Shown: in pieces, positions 27,885 to 37,135 of the stretch
Layout: every line of letters begins with the position of its first letter
How positions within the stretch are numbered: the stretch's first letter is position 1
Source: Hyphomonadaceae bacterium
Lineage (GTDB): Bacteria; Pseudomonadota; Alphaproteobacteria; Rhizobiales; Hyphomicrobiaceae
Length of the DNA stretch: 64,000 nucleotides
Assembly: GCA_019747815.1 (NCBI GenBank)
Contig: JAIEQJ010000049.1
Span: forward strand, 48,258-112,257
Direction of reading: 5' to 3'
Position numbers and translations under genes: made by a program
Notes under the pieces: generated by a model
What the model saw: only the letters and a program-made list of their open reading frames with translations
Databases searched by the model: none
Told to the model about the DNA's origin: nothing

Positions 27885-29006
27885 ATGCTCTACGTGGACA
27901 TCCCGACCCTGCCCGAATTCAGGGCCTTGGCGGCAACCCGAGCCGACGCCTGCGTCTCGATCTATCTGCCGACCACACCCGTTACCCAGAACACGGCGGC
28001 CAGTCGCATCGAGCTGAGGAACCTGGCCAAGACGGCCGTGGGCCAGCTCCAGGCCATCAGCTTCGACAAGCGGCGGTTGGCCGGCATCAGCGAGCATCTT
28101 GCCGCACTCGCTGCAGACGACGAAGTCTGGAAATTCCAGGCGCACGCGCTGGCTGTTCTGGTCACGCCCGATATGATGCGCACATTCCGCCTGCCCAACC
28201 GTCTGACAGCCATGGTCGAGGTGTCCGACCGCTTCCACCTCAAGCCGCTGATACGCGCCATCACCTTCCCGCACGAGGCCTTCATCCTGGCCCTGTCGGA
28301 GAAGGCGGTGCGTCTGGTCGAGGCCTTCGCGGACCTACCCCCGCACGTCATCGAGCTTCACGAGCTTCCCAAGAGCGGCGCCGACGAGATCAAACGACAG
28401 GCAAACGACAAGCGCTCGCGCCGGGCCGGCGACCGCGGCGCAGAAGGAGAAAAGAACCTGTTGCGCAAATACGCTCGCCAGGTGGACGCGGCGCTCCGTC
28501 CCGTGCTGGCCGGCCGCCACACGCCGCTCATTCTTGCGGCGACAGAGCCGCTGGCCTCGATCTTCCGCTCGGTCAATACCTACCCCGGTCTCGTGGAAGA
28601 CATGATCGCGACGAGCCCGGACCGCATGAGCAATGCGCAGCTTGCCGCCGCGGCACGGCCAATGCTCGACAAGGCCCACGCGCGCGAGCTCGACGCGATC
28701 AAGATGCTGTTCGAAGATCGCAAGGGGCAAGGCCGCGCCACCAGCGACATCTCCGACGCGGCGCGCGCCGCCACGTTCGGCGCCATCGAGCAGCTGATGA
28801 TCGACATCGACGAGGTCGTTCCGGGCACCGTCGACGCGACCGACGGCCGCGTCACATTTGCTGAGGGACCCGACGCCAAGAGCTATGGCATAGTCGACGA
28901 GATCGCCGGTCGCGCGCTGCTCACGGGCGCGCGCGTATTCGGCGTGCGCAAGGACGATATTCCCGGGCGCGCGCACCTGGCGGCGATCCTGCGCTATCCC
29001 GTCTGA
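27885..29006 (+). CDS. bacterial archaeo-eukaryotic release factor-like (baeRF) protein
   Basis: A 373-residue protein. Its start (MLYVDIPTLPEFRALAATRADACVSIYLPTTP) and middle (RHTPLILAATEPLASIFRSVN) match the baeRF family-11 group of eRF1-like proteins. These have the eRF1 N and middle/C folds and are thought to act on stalled ribosomes or hibernating translation in stress. The classical GGQ is not seen, as expected for several baeRF groups. GGGAGG precedes the ATG. Neighbours give no clue; a nuclease gene follows 42 bp later. Confidence 0.8.
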   Translation: MLYVDIPTLPEFRALAATRADACVSIYLPTTPVTQNTAASRIELRNLAKTAVGQLQAISFDKRRLAGISEHLAALAADDEVWKFQAHALAVLVTPDMMRTFRLPNRLTAMVEVSDRFHLKPLIRAITFPHEAFILALSEKAVRLVEAFADLPPHVIELHELPKSGADEIKRQANDKRSRRAGDRGAEGEKNLLRKYARQVDAALRPVLAGRHTPLILAATEPLASIFRSVNTYPGLVEDMIATSPDRMSNAQLAAAARPMLDKAHARELDAIKMLFEDRKGQGRATSDISDAARAATFGAIEQLMIDIDEVVPGTVDATDGRVTFAEGPDAKSYGIVDEIAGRALLTGARVFGVRKDDIPGRAHLAAILRYPV

Positions 29007-29048
29007 CCAGATGAAAGGCGTTGGCGCTGCCTGGCGGGGCGTGAAGAA

Positions 29049-29621
29049 ATGGCGGCGATGGCGAGCTGGCGAAGGAAAGACGACCGCCGGAGAGGCCGGC
29101 GCCGGCCGACTGACCGGCGCGCGCAGATCATTGTTCTCGGCATCATCGGGCTGCTCGCGGTCTTCGCCTATTTCAAGGCTCGAGAGCGGACGCTGCCGCC
29201 GGTGATTTCCGGCACCGCCACGGTCGTTGACGGCGACACCGTCAGCATCATCGGCACGCACATCCGCCTCAAGGGCATAGACGCCCCGGAATGGCACCAG
29301 TCCTGTGCCGATGCTAAGGGCGCATCATGGCCGTGCGGAAGGAAGGCTGCACGCGCGCTGAGCGACCTGATACGCGGCCAAAGCTTGGCCTGCAAGACGA
29401 CAGGTTTCGATCAGTACGATCGGGTGCTTGCCGTATGCGCGCTGCCTGATGGCACCAATGTGAATGCCTGGCTCGTTCGCCAGGGCTGGGCGGTCGCCTT
29501 CGGCCGCTCTCAGCCCTATGCATCCGCGGAAGCCGAGGCGAAGTCCGCCAAGCGTGGGATCTGGCAAGGCGCCTTCACGCGCCCCGCGCAATGGCGCGAA
29601 CACGAACGCCAGTCCCAGTGA
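29049..29621 (+). CDS. membrane-anchored thermonuclease-like (SNase) protein
   Basis: A 190-residue protein. A very basic N-terminus precedes one membrane anchor (IIVLGIIGLLAVFAYF, residues about 27-42), so the domain faces the periplasm. The staphylococcal-nuclease fold follows: VVDGDTVSIIGTHIRLKGIDAPE, then QYDRVLAVCALPDGTNVNAWLVRQGWA. The Asp pair of the calcium site and the RL arginine are present. The second catalytic region EYDRYGR is degenerate (DQYDRVLA), so activity is uncertain. Alphaproteobacteria carry many such proteins. Confidence 0.87.
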   Translation: MAAMASWRRKDDRRRGRRRPTDRRAQIIVLGIIGLLAVFAYFKARERTLPPVISGTATVVDGDTVSIIGTHIRLKGIDAPEWHQSCADAKGASWPCGRKAARALSDLIRGQSLACKTTGFDQYDRVLAVCALPDGTNVNAWLVRQGWAVAFGRSQPYASAEAEAKSAKRGIWQGAFTRPAQWREHERQSQ

Positions 29622-29655
29622 TCCTTGCGGCTCGTCCTCGGTCCGGAACCCGACA

Positions 29656-30384
29656 TCAAGCCGAGCGATCCTGCTGCGCCGTGAGCAAGGCCAGGATGCC
29701 CAGATTGCCGGCCGCCAGCACGGCGATGCCGCAGGCGATCATGTAGGCCAGCAGGCTCTGGGCAAAGAGCGGCGTCGCGAGCTCAACCTCCACGCCCAGG
29801 GGCACGAAGTAGGTCGCAGCCATGGCCGTATAGTGCATCGATGCGATGGCAAGTCCCTGCACGACACCGCCCGCCAGGGTCGTCAGCACGCCGCGCTTGT
29901 AGAAGGCGAACCATAGGGCCGCCATCGATGCGCCGATGGCAATGGCCAAGGAGGCGCCCACGAGCCGCATGTCATAGGCCAGGCCGCATCCCCGAATGGC
30001 GCTCATGCCGAGGTAGTGCATACCAGCGATGCCGAGCCCCATCAGCACGCCGCCGACGGGAATGCTCATCACGCCAAGGCGGCGGGTGCTCGCCAGATAG
30101 AGCCCAATGCCGGTTGCAACGATCGCGATACAGATCGATCCGATCGTCTCGATGAGGTTGTAGTTGACCAGAATGGGAAAATCGACCGCCATCATGGCGA
30201 TGAAGTGCATCGACCAGATGGTGCTGCCCATGATCAAGCCACCGTTGGCCAATGCAAAACTGCTCTGCCAAGCATCGGATTGGCGATCGTGCGATCCCGC
30301 AGTGAGGGCGAGCGCCGTGAGCGATCCCAGGATCGCCACGCCGATCGAGAGATAGACCAGAACGGGTTGATAGCTCACAGTCAT
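29656..30384 (-). CDS. MHYT-domain integral membrane sensor
   Basis: A 242-residue protein. ATG 30384 is chosen because it starts right before the first helix (VLVYLSIGVAILGSLTALAL). Seven membrane segments with the repeated motif are seen as WSMHFIAM, GMHYLGMSA and SMHYTAMAA. MHYT domains are predicted to sense O2, CO or NO through a bound metal held by the Met/His residues. Usually a GGDEF/EAL or kinase part follows; here the domain stands alone, so output must pass to a partner. It is divergent from the TAXI gene. Confidence 0.9.
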   Translation of the reverse strand: MTVSYQPVLVYLSIGVAILGSLTALALTAGSHDRQSDAWQSSFALANGGLIMGSTIWSMHFIAMMAVDFPILVNYNLIETIGSICIAIVATGIGLYLASTRRLGVMSIPVGGVLMGLGIAGMHYLGMSAIRGCGLAYDMRLVGASLAIAIGASMAALWFAFYKRGVLTTLAGGVVQGLAIASMHYTAMAATYFVPLGVEVELATPLFAQSLLAYMIACGIAVLAAGNLGILALLTAQQDRSA

Positions 30385-30585
30385 GTTCGAACCCCACGCT
30401 GCCTTGCCAAGAAATTGCATTTCACATAGGCGCTTGCTGCCGCTAGCTGAGATAGTGCCTAACCCTCCACCGTTTTGCTGCCGCAAACACACCATTAGGT
30501 TGCATCGCGGCACTGCATAGTCGGACAATGGAATTTAGCCTGGACGGAGGCAAGGGTCTCGCCAGGTGAAGTTGAGGGCATTCAC

Positions 30586-31803
30586 ATGCGATCGGTTGTT
30601 GCGTTCTCCGCACGAGGAAGCGCGCGTGATCCTGCTTGCAGAAGTCGCCGGGCGTGGCGGGCGTGCTCGGCTCTCCTTCTCGGCGGAGCATTCCTCGTGG
30701 CCAGCGGCGACACGGCATCCCTGGCGCAGGGCCAGCGCTTGTCGACTGCCCAACAGGAGGCCCTGCGGAACAGGCTGAACGAAAGCACGCTTGTCGTCGC
30801 CACGAGCCACCCCACCGTCTCTTACTTCGCCGTCACTCACGATATCTCAGCCGCGCTCGGCAGGAGTGAGCACCTTCGCCTGCTGCCCATGCCCAGCGAA
30901 GGCGGCATCGAGACCCTGCGCGACCTTCTCTTCTTGCGCGGCGTGGATATGGCCATCGTGCCGGCGAATGCGCTTGCCCAGGCGAAAGTGACCGAACCTC
31001 TCGGTCCCGGTCTGCTGCAGAAGGTCGCCTATGTCACACGCCTCTACAACGAGGAGGTCCACCTGCTGGTGGGCCGCAGTGTCAAGGCGCTCACGGAACT
31101 GCAGGGCAAGAAGGTAGCCGTGCCTTCGGATGACGGCAGCGCCCTGTTTACCGCAACAGACTTGTTTCCCCGGCTCGGTGTCGACATCGAAGTGGTCAGA
31201 GCCCCGGCCGCGGAAGCACTCGATCTCGTCCGCTCCGGCGAGATCGCCGCGGCACTCCTGATGGCGGGCAAGCCCCTGGCATTGCTGGCCGATACGCCAA
31301 AGGACGGCAGCATCCGGCTGCTGCCTCTGCCCTTCACGCCGGCCATGGATGAAAGCTACGTGCCGGCTGCGTTTCGCGCCGATGACTACCCTACTCTGAT
31401 ACCGGACGGGCTGGTGGTTGAAAGCGTCGCGGTGAGCGCAGTGCTCATGGCGCGCTACGGCAAAGGTGCGGAGGATTCGGTGCAGAGAACGGCTCGGTTC
31501 GTGCCCGCATTCTTCGGTGCCATGTCCGAACGCCCGTTGCTCAACCGATACGTCAAGGGAGATGTGAACCTGGCGGCAACTTTGCCGGGATGGCAACGTC
31601 TGCCTGCGGCCGAGGAGTGGCTGCGCAAGGCGCAGCAGCAGCAGGCGCTATCCTTGCAGAAGAGCTTCGAGGAGTTCTTGCGGGAAACGCGGCCGCCGGG
31701 ATCGCCGCATCTCACGGCAGCTCAACGCAAAAAGCTCTTTGATGAGTTCGTAAGCTGGACGCGCAAATCAGTCGGCGAAACCGACTCTCTGGCCCGCCGA
31801 TGA
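30586..31803 (+). CDS. TAXI-family solute-binding protein
   Basis: A 405-residue exported protein with a long N-terminal region (basic, then ACSALLLGGAFLVASGDTASLA). The two-lobed NMT1/TAXI fold includes ESTLVVATSHPTVSYFAVTHDI, the LFLRGVDMAIVPANALAQ stretch and KKVAVPSDDGSALFTATDLF. TAXI proteins bind dicarboxylates or amino acids for TRAP transporters. No DctQM permease gene is nearby, and the last 60 residues form an extra helical tail. It may serve a distant transporter or a sensor. GGAGG is not evident; the start is by length and signal. Confidence 0.82.
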   Translation: MRSVVAFSARGSARDPACRSRRAWRACSALLLGGAFLVASGDTASLAQGQRLSTAQQEALRNRLNESTLVVATSHPTVSYFAVTHDISAALGRSEHLRLLPMPSEGGIETLRDLLFLRGVDMAIVPANALAQAKVTEPLGPGLLQKVAYVTRLYNEEVHLLVGRSVKALTELQGKKVAVPSDDGSALFTATDLFPRLGVDIEVVRAPAAEALDLVRSGEIAAALLMAGKPLALLADTPKDGSIRLLPLPFTPAMDESYVPAAFRADDYPTLIPDGLVVESVAVSAVLMARYGKGAEDSVQRTARFVPAFFGAMSERPLLNRYVKGDVNLAATLPGWQRLPAAEEWLRKAQQQQALSLQKSFEEFLRETRPPGSPHLTAAQRKKLFDEFVSWTRKSVGETDSLARR

Positions 31804-32019
31804 GCCGGACAGAACCCACAAGATTTTGTGAAGGCCCGGGCAGGGTCCGTAGGCTGATAAGACTTGGCAGCTCAACCTGAGCGTGCGTAATGATATCTCT
31901 TCGGAGGGCGGCGATTTCCGGACATCAAGACAGAGCGAAAGGAAGGCAGAGAGGGGTCAGGCTAGCCCACAATTTCCGGTCGAAAACCTCCTGCGGCGGA
32001 AGAACTACCGGAGTTGATA

Positions 32020-33066
32020 ATGGACAATCCTGAAGATGTGGCACGAGTGAGGGAAATTAAGAGGCTCTTAGATCGCATCCAGCAGCTTCCGCTTGTGCCC
32101 GAGGTCCCCGATCAGGCCGCCGTGTTGCGGCCGGGGGCCAACGCGTATCAGCAGCAGTGGTCCGGCTATCCGGAGGGATTGCCGGCCGGCTCGCTGAGCA
32201 GGGGAGGGCGCAGCTCCACCCTCAGCCCCTGGCTGTTCGTGCTGGCAACGGCGCTCAACACCATTGTGGCTGCGGTGCTGGCCGTCCTCATTACCTTGGG
32301 CGTCGTGCGCCAGGGACCGCAGCGCGACGTGACCCTGGCCAAGGGCCCATCGACCGTCGGCCAGCGGGCCGATTTCAGCGTGGCCACTGCACCCCCGCCT
32401 GGGGGCCCGACGCAGCTCATGTCCTTGACGCGGGCCGTGGAATTGCAGCCGATCGGCTCGCCCGACCGCCCCCTGCGCCTGCAAGCCATGAAGGCGGGGC
32501 GGCTGCCGCTGCTGATCCAGCCGGAAGAGGCGCAGCACGATACCTTCATTCTCGTTCTCTCGGGCCTGCCGGCCAAGTCCAGCCTCTCGGGAGCCGAACG
32601 GATGGGGTCCGACTCGTGGCTGCTCCCGCCCGGTTCCATCGGCAGGCTCGAGATCACGGTGCCGGAGTGGTCGGCCTCGCTGCTGGAGGTGGGGATCGAG
32701 CTGCGGCGCACCAACGGCGCGATCGCTGCCCAAACCAAGGCGTGGATTGCGGTGCCGCCGCCGCAGATGGCGGCAAGCGGAGCCAAGCTCGATCCAGGTG
32801 CTCTCAAGGAGCTGACACAAAGGGGCGATCAGCTGCTGGGCCGCGGCGATGTGGTCTCGGCACGCGCCTTGTACGAGCGGGCTGCTGAGATGGGCAGCGG
32901 ACCGGCCGCCTTGGCGCTGGGCGCAACCTTCGATCCCAATCGACTGTGGTCGCTCGGCGTGTTCGGCATGGTCGGCAACAAGGAGCGGGCGCGGCAGTGG
33001 TACACGCGCGCCGACCAGCTCGGACATCCCGAAGCAAAGGCACGCCTGAAGGCGCTCGGAAACTGA
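32020..33066 (+). CDS. membrane protein with C-terminal Sel1/TPR-like repeat
   Basis: A 348-residue protein. ATG 32020 follows CGGAG; a TTG six bases upstream is less likely. The cytoplasmic N-terminus has a short charged helix (VARVREIKRLLDRIQQLP), then one anchor (WLFVLATALNTIVAAVLAVLITLGVV). A beta-rich periplasmic part follows, and a C-terminal pair of helical repeats (GDVVSARALYERAAEMGSG...RARQWYTRADQLGHPEA) resembles Sel1 or TPR. Its function is unknown. Related anchored repeat proteins often scaffold envelope or motility complexes, but nothing here supports that. Confidence 0.7.
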   Translation: MDNPEDVARVREIKRLLDRIQQLPLVPEVPDQAAVLRPGANAYQQQWSGYPEGLPAGSLSRGGRSSTLSPWLFVLATALNTIVAAVLAVLITLGVVRQGPQRDVTLAKGPSTVGQRADFSVATAPPPGGPTQLMSLTRAVELQPIGSPDRPLRLQAMKAGRLPLLIQPEEAQHDTFILVLSGLPAKSSLSGAERMGSDSWLLPPGSIGRLEITVPEWSASLLEVGIELRRTNGAIAAQTKAWIAVPPPQMAASGAKLDPGALKELTQRGDQLLGRGDVVSARALYERAAEMGSGPAALALGATFDPNRLWSLGVFGMVGNKERARQWYTRADQLGHPEAKARLKALGN

Positions 33067-33196
33067 TGATCCGTCGATGCCGCCGCCCGCTTCCGGCACC
33101 CGAGGAGGTCAGCGGGCCACTCTGACACGCCTTGACCGGCCCGGTGCGCCGCGCCAGGCTTTGTGGGGCATGGCTCGATTGCCCGGGAGGCGCGTG

Positions 33197-34435
33197 GTGG
33201 AGCAGGAAACGCCGGCAAAACATGCCCATGGCACGCTGCCACTGTCGGGCATCCGCATTCTCGATGTGGCCTCGTTCATTGCCGCGCCGGTCGCCGCCAC
33301 CGTGCTCGGCGACTACGGCGCCGACGTGATAAAGGTCGAGCCGCCCGGCGAGGGAGATCCCAACCGGACGATCGCCATCGTTGCAGCGGGCTATCCCAAG
33401 AGCCCGGTGAACTACCCCTGGCACCTCGATTCGCGCGGCAAGCGCTCGCTGGCCATCGACCTGAAGAACAAGACGGCCCGTGCCGTCTTCGACCGTCTCA
33501 TCGCCACAGCCGACGTTCTGCTCACGAACTATCCCCTCACCGCCCGTCAACGCCTCAAGCTCGAGTATCAAGATGTGGCACGGGTCAACCCACGACTGAT
33601 CTACGCGTCCTTCACCGGATACGGAGAGGTGGGCCCGGATGCCGATCAGGTCGGCTTCGACACGACCGCCTACTTCGCCCGCTCCGGCCTCATGGATGGC
33701 GCCCGATACGACGATGCGGCACCAGCCGTGACCATGCCGGCACAGGGCGACCGCGCCGCAGGCCTGGCGCTGGCGACGGCGATACTGATCGCCCTGTGGC
33801 ACCGGCAAAGGACTGGGAAGGGGACGAAGGTCTCAAGCTCCCTGTTTGCCAATGGCGTCTGGGCCAACGGCAACGCCGTCCAAGCCGCGCTTGTTGGGGC
33901 CCCGCTGCCGAAGCGGCCACCTCCCGACCGACCGCGCAGCGCACTGGCAAGTGTCTACCGCACGAAGGATGACCGCTGGCTTCAGCTCACGCTGGTCCGC
34001 GAGGATCGCGATTGGCCAGCCGTGTGCCAGGTCATCGAACGGCAGGACCTGATGGGGGACCCACGCTTTGCGGATATACCGCAACGTCGCGCCAATGGTG
34101 CAGCGCTTGCGGCCATCCTGAGCATGGCCTTCGCGACACGGGTTTTTGCGGACTGGCGTACACGGCTCAAGGCTTACAGCATCCCCTTTGCGCCCATCAG
34201 CCGAGCGGAGGACCTCATCGCGGACGAGCAGGCGATTGCGGCGGGCATCATCGTGCCGACGGCGCATGCAGGGATGGCGCGCACCCTGGCGGCTCCATTC
34301 AGTCTTGCCGATGTGCCGCTGCCGCCGCCGGGACCAGGGCCATCTCTGGGCGCGCATTCAGAGGAGATCCTGCAGGAGGCCGGCCTCACTCCCGCAGAGA
34401 TTGCCGACCTCCGAGCCAGCCGCGCCCTAGGCTGA
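33197..34435 (+). CDS. class III CoA-transferase (CaiB/BaiF)
   Basis: Family III CoA-transferase of about 412 residues. GTG 33197 (or 33194) is preferred because GGGAGG lies just before it; ATG 33077 and ATG 33170 have no good ribosome site. Seen are GIRILDVASFIAAPVAATVLGDYGADVIKVEPP, WHLDSRGKRSLAIDLKN, the conserved FARSGLMDG and EEILQEAGLTPAEI. It moves CoA between organic acids. The catalytic Asp is expected after the SRGKRS region. The stop overlaps the convergent XRE regulator gene by 9 bp. The acid substrate is unknown. Confidence 0.87.
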   Translation: MEQETPAKHAHGTLPLSGIRILDVASFIAAPVAATVLGDYGADVIKVEPPGEGDPNRTIAIVAAGYPKSPVNYPWHLDSRGKRSLAIDLKNKTARAVFDRLIATADVLLTNYPLTARQRLKLEYQDVARVNPRLIYASFTGYGEVGPDADQVGFDTTAYFARSGLMDGARYDDAAPAVTMPAQGDRAAGLALATAILIALWHRQRTGKGTKVSSSLFANGVWANGNAVQAALVGAPLPKRPPPDRPRSALASVYRTKDDRWLQLTLVREDRDWPAVCQVIERQDLMGDPRFADIPQRRANGAALAAILSMAFATRVFADWRTRLKAYSIPFAPISRAEDLIADEQAIAAGIIVPTAHAGMARTLAAPFSLADVPLPPPGPGPSLGAHSEEILQEAGLTPAEIADLRASRALG

Positions 34436-35236
34436 GGCTGCCAATTTTCGCAGCGCGTCCGCGGTCGCTGCATCGGCGGGAAAGAAGGCTTCCAGCGCCA
34501 GCTCCGATAATGTGACGTCGATCGGCGTGCCAAACACCGTCGTGGTGGAGAAGAACGACAGCGTGCCCGCGTCGGTCAGAAGTTGCAGGGGCACAACGAC
34601 GCCGGCGAATTCGCCGCCGTTGCCGGGAGCCTTCCGCACCCTTGCAACACCCGGCACCGGATAGGCGCGCAGCTCGCTCAGAAGCTCCGACAGGACGGAA
34701 TCAGCGCTGACCTCGATCTGGCGGCGCAGACGCTCCAGCAAGTGCTCGCGCCACTCGGCAAGGTTGCCGATGCGCGGTGCCAGCCCCTTGGGATGGAGAC
34801 TGAGCCGCAGAACATTGACCGGGGGCTGCAGCAGGGATGCGTCGGCGCCGGTGATCAGCCGTGCCACGGCACTGTTCGACGCCACCATGCTCCAGTGACG
34901 ATCCACCGCGAGCGCAGGGTAAGGCTCATGCCCCTTCAGCACCAAGTCGATGGCGCGGCGCGCAGACGCAAGCGCAGGGTCGGCCAACGGCCGCTCACGA
35001 AACATCGGCGCATAGCCGGCCGCCACCAGCAGCACGTTGCGCTCGCGCAACGGGACGTCCAGGTGCTCGGCCAGATGCAGCACCATCTCTCGGCTCGGCT
35101 GCGCGCGCCCCGACTCCACGAAGCTCAGGTGCCGGGTCGATATCTCAGCCTCGCCGGCAAGGTCGAGTTGGCTCAAGCGCCGGCGCTGGCGCCATTCGCG
35201 CAGGAGATCGCCAACCGGTTGCGCAGTGCCCATCAT
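34427..35236 (-). CDS. XRE-type regulator with MmyB-like ligand domain
   Basis: Transcription regulator of about 269 residues. An N-terminal Cro/C1 helix-turn-helix (LLREWRQRRRLSQLDLAGEAEISTRHLSFVESGRAQPS, residues 8-45) is followed by an MmyB-type domain with the PALAVDRHWSMVASNSAVARLI and PPVNVLRLSLHPKGL motifs, which in the family holds a fatty acid or similar ligand. Starts at 35236 and 35233 are both possible. It probably represses an oxidoreductase or thioesterase gene; the nearest candidates are the genes at 35354-36606 on the same strand upstream. Confidence 0.9.
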   Translation of the reverse strand: MMGTAQPVGDLLREWRQRRRLSQLDLAGEAEISTRHLSFVESGRAQPSREMVLHLAEHLDVPLRERNVLLVAAGYAPMFRERPLADPALASARRAIDLVLKGHEPYPALAVDRHWSMVASNSAVARLITGADASLLQPPVNVLRLSLHPKGLAPRIGNLAEWREHLLERLRRQIEVSADSVLSELLSELRAYPVPGVARVRKAPGNGGEFAGVVVPLQLLTDAGTLSFFSTTTVFGTPIDVTLSELALEAFFPADAATADALRKLAASA

Positions 35237-35353
35237 CACGCAACCATAGCCCAGCAGCCCGCGGCCAACCAATGACCTGCCAGGTCATGGGTGCTAGCTG
35301 AGCCCTATGAACCGTGAGCGGCGCCGGGGAACCCGCGTGACGGGTCGGAGCGC

Positions 35354-35632
35354 TCACGCAAACTTGCGGCGAAACGTTCGCCGTTCGACGACCACGGGCG
35401 CGGATGACCGCCGCGGCTGCACTGTGCGCGGACGACTGACACGCGCTTGGATGATGCGCTCTGCCTCTGCCTGCGCCTGCTCAACCGGCATTTGCATGAG
35501 GTCAGCGGCGATTTCGATCTGCTCGCGCGGATCCGACGTGAGCCCTTCCGCCGCGTAGAGGGCATCCTCCAGTGTCGGCAGATCGACACGTACGCGGCGC
35601 ACCCCGTATTTTGTCACCCAAGACGTGCTCAT
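35354..35632 (-). CDS. small hypothetical protein
   Basis: A 92-residue protein. ATG 35632 follows AGGTG. The N-terminal half (RRVRVDLPTLEDALYAAEGLTSDPREQIEIAADLMQMP) is acidic and helical; the C-terminal third is strongly basic (RRSSAPVVVERRTFRRKFA). No family was recognised. The palindrome cluster at 35689-35716 is right upstream, so this gene may be regulated by it. Confidence 0.6.
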   Translation of the reverse strand: MSTSWVTKYGVRRVRVDLPTLEDALYAAEGLTSDPREQIEIAADLMQMPVEQAQAEAERIIQARVSRPRTVQPRRSSAPVVVERRTFRRKFA

Positions 35633-35683
35633 CGATCACCTGTCCTGCCTGAGGCCCCCCTCTATATCCGCCCCCGCCGCAAC

Positions 35684-35716
35684 GCAGCAATACGTATTGT
35701 GCATTGCAGCAATGCA
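35684..35716. promoter_or_regulatory. operator-like palindrome cluster
   Basis: AATACGTATT (35689-35698, perfect) and TGCATTGCAGCAATGCA (35700-35716, perfect 17 bp) stand side by side. GCAGCAAT is repeated at 35684-35691 and 35706-35713, about two helical turns apart. The cluster lies 52-85 bp upstream of the small gene ending at 35632 and just past the end of the thioesterase gene. This is the look of a dimer-binding operator. TGC-rich palindromes are typical of PhaR-like and GntR-type regulators. Confidence 0.5.
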
Positions 35717-35763
35717 TCTCCCGACGGGTGGAGGAAAATGGGCCGGATCAACGCGCCGGAGGC

Positions 35764-36606
35764 CTAGGCCCGGAAATAGACGATCTGGTGGCTCGTGGCC
35801 AACAGACGTCCATCGCGAGCCCACAGGTCCACGACCTGGTCCGAATAGCCCGTGTTGAAGATCTTGGCGTCGGCAACGGCCAGCAAAGGCGCGTCCCCGT
35901 TCGCCGCAAGGTCGTCCGCGCCGACATGGAAATAGGTGGTCATCGACACGGTGCCGATCGGCAGCATGGTGCCCCGCACGAGGAAGATGCGGCCGAAGGA
36001 AGTGTCGCACAACGCCATCAGGGAGAGGAAATCGAGCGGACGGCCCGGCTTGTCGTTGACCCACACCTGAGAAAAGGCGCTGCCGGGCTCCGCGCTGGGT
36101 GTTGCGCTCAGGCGGTGGGGATGGCCGTTGGCAAACCGAAACTCGTAGCGCTGCAGCCAGGCCATCATGCCTTGCAGGGGCAGAGGCGCCAGCGTTTCCG
36201 GCGCCGGGACCTGCGGCATCCGCGTTGCCAGGTGCGACCAGGTCTCACGGCGCTGCGCGAACGCCGCCGTGGCCGTGGCGGCAATCCCCGTGTCGCTCTG
36301 CGACAGCTCCATCGACCAGTGCTGGGTCGACCGGTTCGAGCGGACCTCGCGGACCCCGATCCTGAAATCGCCCCTTGCCACCGGCGCACAGAAATTGACC
36401 GTGATGGCGACCGGCGTGCCGGCCCGCCTGGGATGCGTCATCACCGACTGCAGCAGCGTCGCAGCCGTCACCCCGCCGAACGGACCTGTGAAATTCCAGT
36501 AGTCGTCGCTAGTGCGCCCGGCGAAGACCCCATCCTCCATCAGATGCAATGCGATGGCCCTGTCGAAGGGATGAGCCAGGCGATCCGCCGACACCGTCTC
36601 AGTCAC
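35764..36606 (-). CDS. acyl-CoA thioesterase-like (double hotdog)
   Basis: A 280-residue protein with the two-hotdog thioesterase layout. The first half shows YWNFTGPFGGVTAATLLQSVM, VNFCAPVARGD and SMELSQSDTGIAATATAAF. The second half shows SQVWVNDKPGRPLDFLSLMALCDTSF and PIGTVSMTTYFHVG. It should cleave acyl-CoA to free acid and CoA. The start is GTG 36606 with GGAGGAA nine bases upstream, a strong ribosome site. It is divergent from the frameshifted NTF2-like gene. Confidence 0.85.
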   Translation of the reverse strand: MTETVSADRLAHPFDRAIALHLMEDGVFAGRTSDDYWNFTGPFGGVTAATLLQSVMTHPRRAGTPVAITVNFCAPVARGDFRIGVREVRSNRSTQHWSMELSQSDTGIAATATAAFAQRRETWSHLATRMPQVPAPETLAPLPLQGMMAWLQRYEFRFANGHPHRLSATPSAEPGSAFSQVWVNDKPGRPLDFLSLMALCDTSFGRIFLVRGTMLPIGTVSMTTYFHVGADDLAANGDAPLLAVADAKIFNTGYSDQVVDLWARDGRLLATSHQIVYFRA

Positions 36607-36748
36607 GCTGGCGTTCCTCCATGGCGGCCGGCAGCACGCAAGTCATTACCTGTGGCGTAATCGACGGACGGCCTCATCCCCTGGATCATAGCGATATCCC
36701 ACGCAGACGGCCGATGCGGCTGCCTGCCACAACCGAAAGGAGATCGAT

Positions 36749-37110
36749 ATGAGCACGGTCACCGAGCTGATCGACCGCTACATCGCCATGTGGAAGCCAA
36801 ACGGCGGCGCGACCTCATCGCCCAGGTGTGGACCGAGCGCGCCACCTATATGGATCCCGCCCTGAAGGGCGAAGGCCACGCCGGCATCGACGCCATGGTG
36901 CAGGGAGTGCACGAACGCTTCCCCGGCCATCGCTTCATCCGCACCAGCGACGTCGATACCCATCACAACCAGGTTCGTTTCACCTGGGCGCTGGCGCCCC
37001 AGGGCGGGGCGCCCATCGTGGATGGCGTCGACTTCGGCGTGATCGCCGAGGGCGGACGGCTGCAGGCCATCACCGGCTTTTTCAATCAAACATCCGCCAA
37101 GGCGCAGTAA
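36749..37110 (+). pseudogene. NTF2/SnoaL-like gene with internal frameshift
   Basis: The true start is ATG 36749, with AAAGGAGA six bases upstream, reading MSTVTELIDRYIAMW. Near 36794-36796 the frame breaks. The rest of the gene (AKRRRDLIAQVWTERATYMDP...ITGFFNQTSAKAQ) continues in another frame to the stop at 37110. Adding one base after TGG AA restores one continuous NTF2-like protein of about 120 residues. There is no slippery run, so programmed shifting is unlikely. Either the gene is freshly broken or the sequence has an error. A small membrane protein gene follows 25 bp later. Confidence 0.75.
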
Positions 37111-37135
37111 CCCACACCACGACAGGAATTTCATC

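Noticed and set aside
32020..33066. Thought of as a type IV secretion or pilus assembly protein because of anchor plus Sel1-like end
   Set aside because: No neighbouring secretion genes and the periplasmic part has no known motif.
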